A stretch of 64,000 nucleotides of DNA from Streptomyces sp. Je 1-79. GTDB taxonomy: Bacteria > Actinomycetota > Actinomycetes > Streptomycetales > Streptomycetaceae. This document shows positions 63,389-64,000 of this stretch, in pieces; the stretch's first letter is position 1; each line of letters opens with the position of its first letter. Made by a program: the position numbers and the translations under genes. Location: the NCBI RefSeq assembly GCF_025195125.1, contig NZ_JAMGSL010000002.1, positions 248,001 to 312,000 on the forward strand, in the 5' to 3' direction. The notes below the pieces were generated by a model that worked only from the letters and a program-made list of their open reading frames with translations, ran no database searches and was not told the DNA's origin.

Positions 63389-64000
63389 CTACGGGGCCGG
63401 GCTGAGGTTCCCGTCGGTGTCCATGTCGAAGACGCCCTGGGTCTTGCCGTCGACCTTGAGCTGCTTGAGCCAGTGCTTCGACAGGTGGTGGACGTTCTTG
63501 TGCTGCGCCTCCCACACCACCGAATGGCCCGCGCAGGCCAACTTGACCATCAGCTTGTGGGCGCCCGCGACGGCGTCGTAGAGCGCGGGAACCGAGAAGT
63601 TGAGTTCAGGGTTCGCGGAGGGCGGTGACGTGTTCACCTGAGTGTCGGAGTCCCCGTACACGATCAGCACGGGCACACTTCCGCCGAGGACATCGCCCTG
63701 CGCCGCCGTCGCCCTGTTCCAGCCCCACCGGACGAAGTTCCGGATCCGGCTCAGGCCCTCCGGCGGCCCCCATGTCCTGCCCACCGGGTCGTTCTCCATG
63801 ATGGCGGCCCACGCCTTTTCGACCATGCCGGGTTCGCGCTGGCCCACACAGCTCAGTTCCGTGTTCCACCCCGACTCGAGACCCCACCTCGTCCCCAGGA
63901 ACGTCGGGAAGCCGGGCTGCGGCAGCGGGTTCGGCGGGGTCGACGTGCCGTCGGGCGGGAAGATCGGCGCCAGCAGGAACAGACTCTCGACCTTGGTGGG
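63389..64000 (-). CDS. Alpha/beta hydrolase, C-terminal part (gene continues past the window)
   Basis: The frame stays open to the right edge: PTKVESLFLLAPIFPPDG precedes CVGQREPGMVEKAW, so the annotated part is 203 residues of a longer protein. VLIVYGDSDTQV carries the catalytic Asp and ACAGHSVVWEAQHKN the His; the nucleophile lies outside. Its ELSCVG and GWNRATAAQGD segments fit secreted esterase-like hydrolases, but the class cannot be settled without the N-terminus. Confidence 0.75.
   Translation of the reverse strand, partial: PTKVESLFLLAPIFPPDGTSTPPNPLPQPGFPTFLGTRWGLESGWNTELSCVGQREPGMVEKAWAAIMENDPVGRTWGPPEGLSRIRNFVRWGWNRATAAQGDVLGGSVPVLIVYGDSDTQVNTSPPSANPELNFSVPALYDAVAGAHKLMVKLACAGHSVVWEAQHKNVHHLSKHWLKQLKVDGKTQGVFDMDTDGNLSPAP

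Overview
The window is about 73% GC, with GTG and TTG starts, GGAGG-type ribosome binding sites, almost no TTA codons and families typical of Streptomyces (SAV2148-type HEPN, DUF397/DUF5753 pair, TerD, coproheme-type HemQ, DUF3000). It looks like an ordinary chromosomal stretch of a Streptomyces species. No rRNA, tRNA, CRISPR array, complete insertion sequence, phage or large biosynthetic cluster was seen; the only mobile-looking item is a 0.2 kb element with perfect terminal inverted repeats.

Layout. 1-10.5 kb: a gene tail, DUF1697, a secreted subtilase, a macrolide-type glycosyltransferase behind a 16-bp palindrome, a sugar ABC importer (two permeases and a binding lipoprotein, no ATPase), a phosphotransferase, an epoxide-hydrolase-like enzyme, a DnaQ-type exonuclease and a SAV2148-type HEPN protein. 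11-24 kb: glycogen-to-trehalose genes glgX, treY and treZ, interrupted by an MFS exporter, a degenerate P450-like gene, a MarR regulator, an MMPL transporter with a repeat-filled loop and an FHA protein. 24-31 kb: an M24 peptidase, LysR, an amidotransferase-like protein, a divergent SnoaL/MarR pair with three matching operators, the small mobile element, a P-loop kinase and a VOC protein. 31-33 kb: an HATPase / DUF5753 regulator / DUF397 set of the WhiJ/AbaA type, whose regulator carries the only TTA codon noticed. 33-46 kb: TerD, BenE, an NAD(P)H oxidoreductase, murC-msrB, a pyrimidine reductase, zapE, OsmC, PhoX, PPK2, a SapA-like secreted protein and a polysaccharide deacetylase. 46-50 kb: an AIM24/ABC/zinc-knuckle operon, a Pth2-like protein and a DUF4142 protein. 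50-52.6 kb: a DUF692 (MNIO) enzyme fused to a partner-like domain and translationally coupled to a TIGR04222-type membrane protein with a Cys/Ser/Gly tail. 52.6-64 kb: a tripeptidyl-peptidase-like hydrolase, heme genes hemG-hemQ and hemE, DUF4349, a CoA-disulfide-reductase-like flavoprotein, DUF3000, a LuxR-type response regulator, ribonuclease D and a truncated hydrolase at the right edge.

The best candidate for an undescribed system is the two-gene unit at 50,026-52,555. MNIO enzymes modify cysteines in peptides. Here the enzyme carries a fused C-terminal domain resembling the partner/recognition proteins of that family, and the coupled neighbour ends in a tail with seven cysteines in SSCSSSSG-like repeats, which looks like a membrane-tethered substrate. 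A second theme is short tandem repeats, several in coding sequence (multiples of 3 bp) and several in gaps between genes, often next to stop codons.
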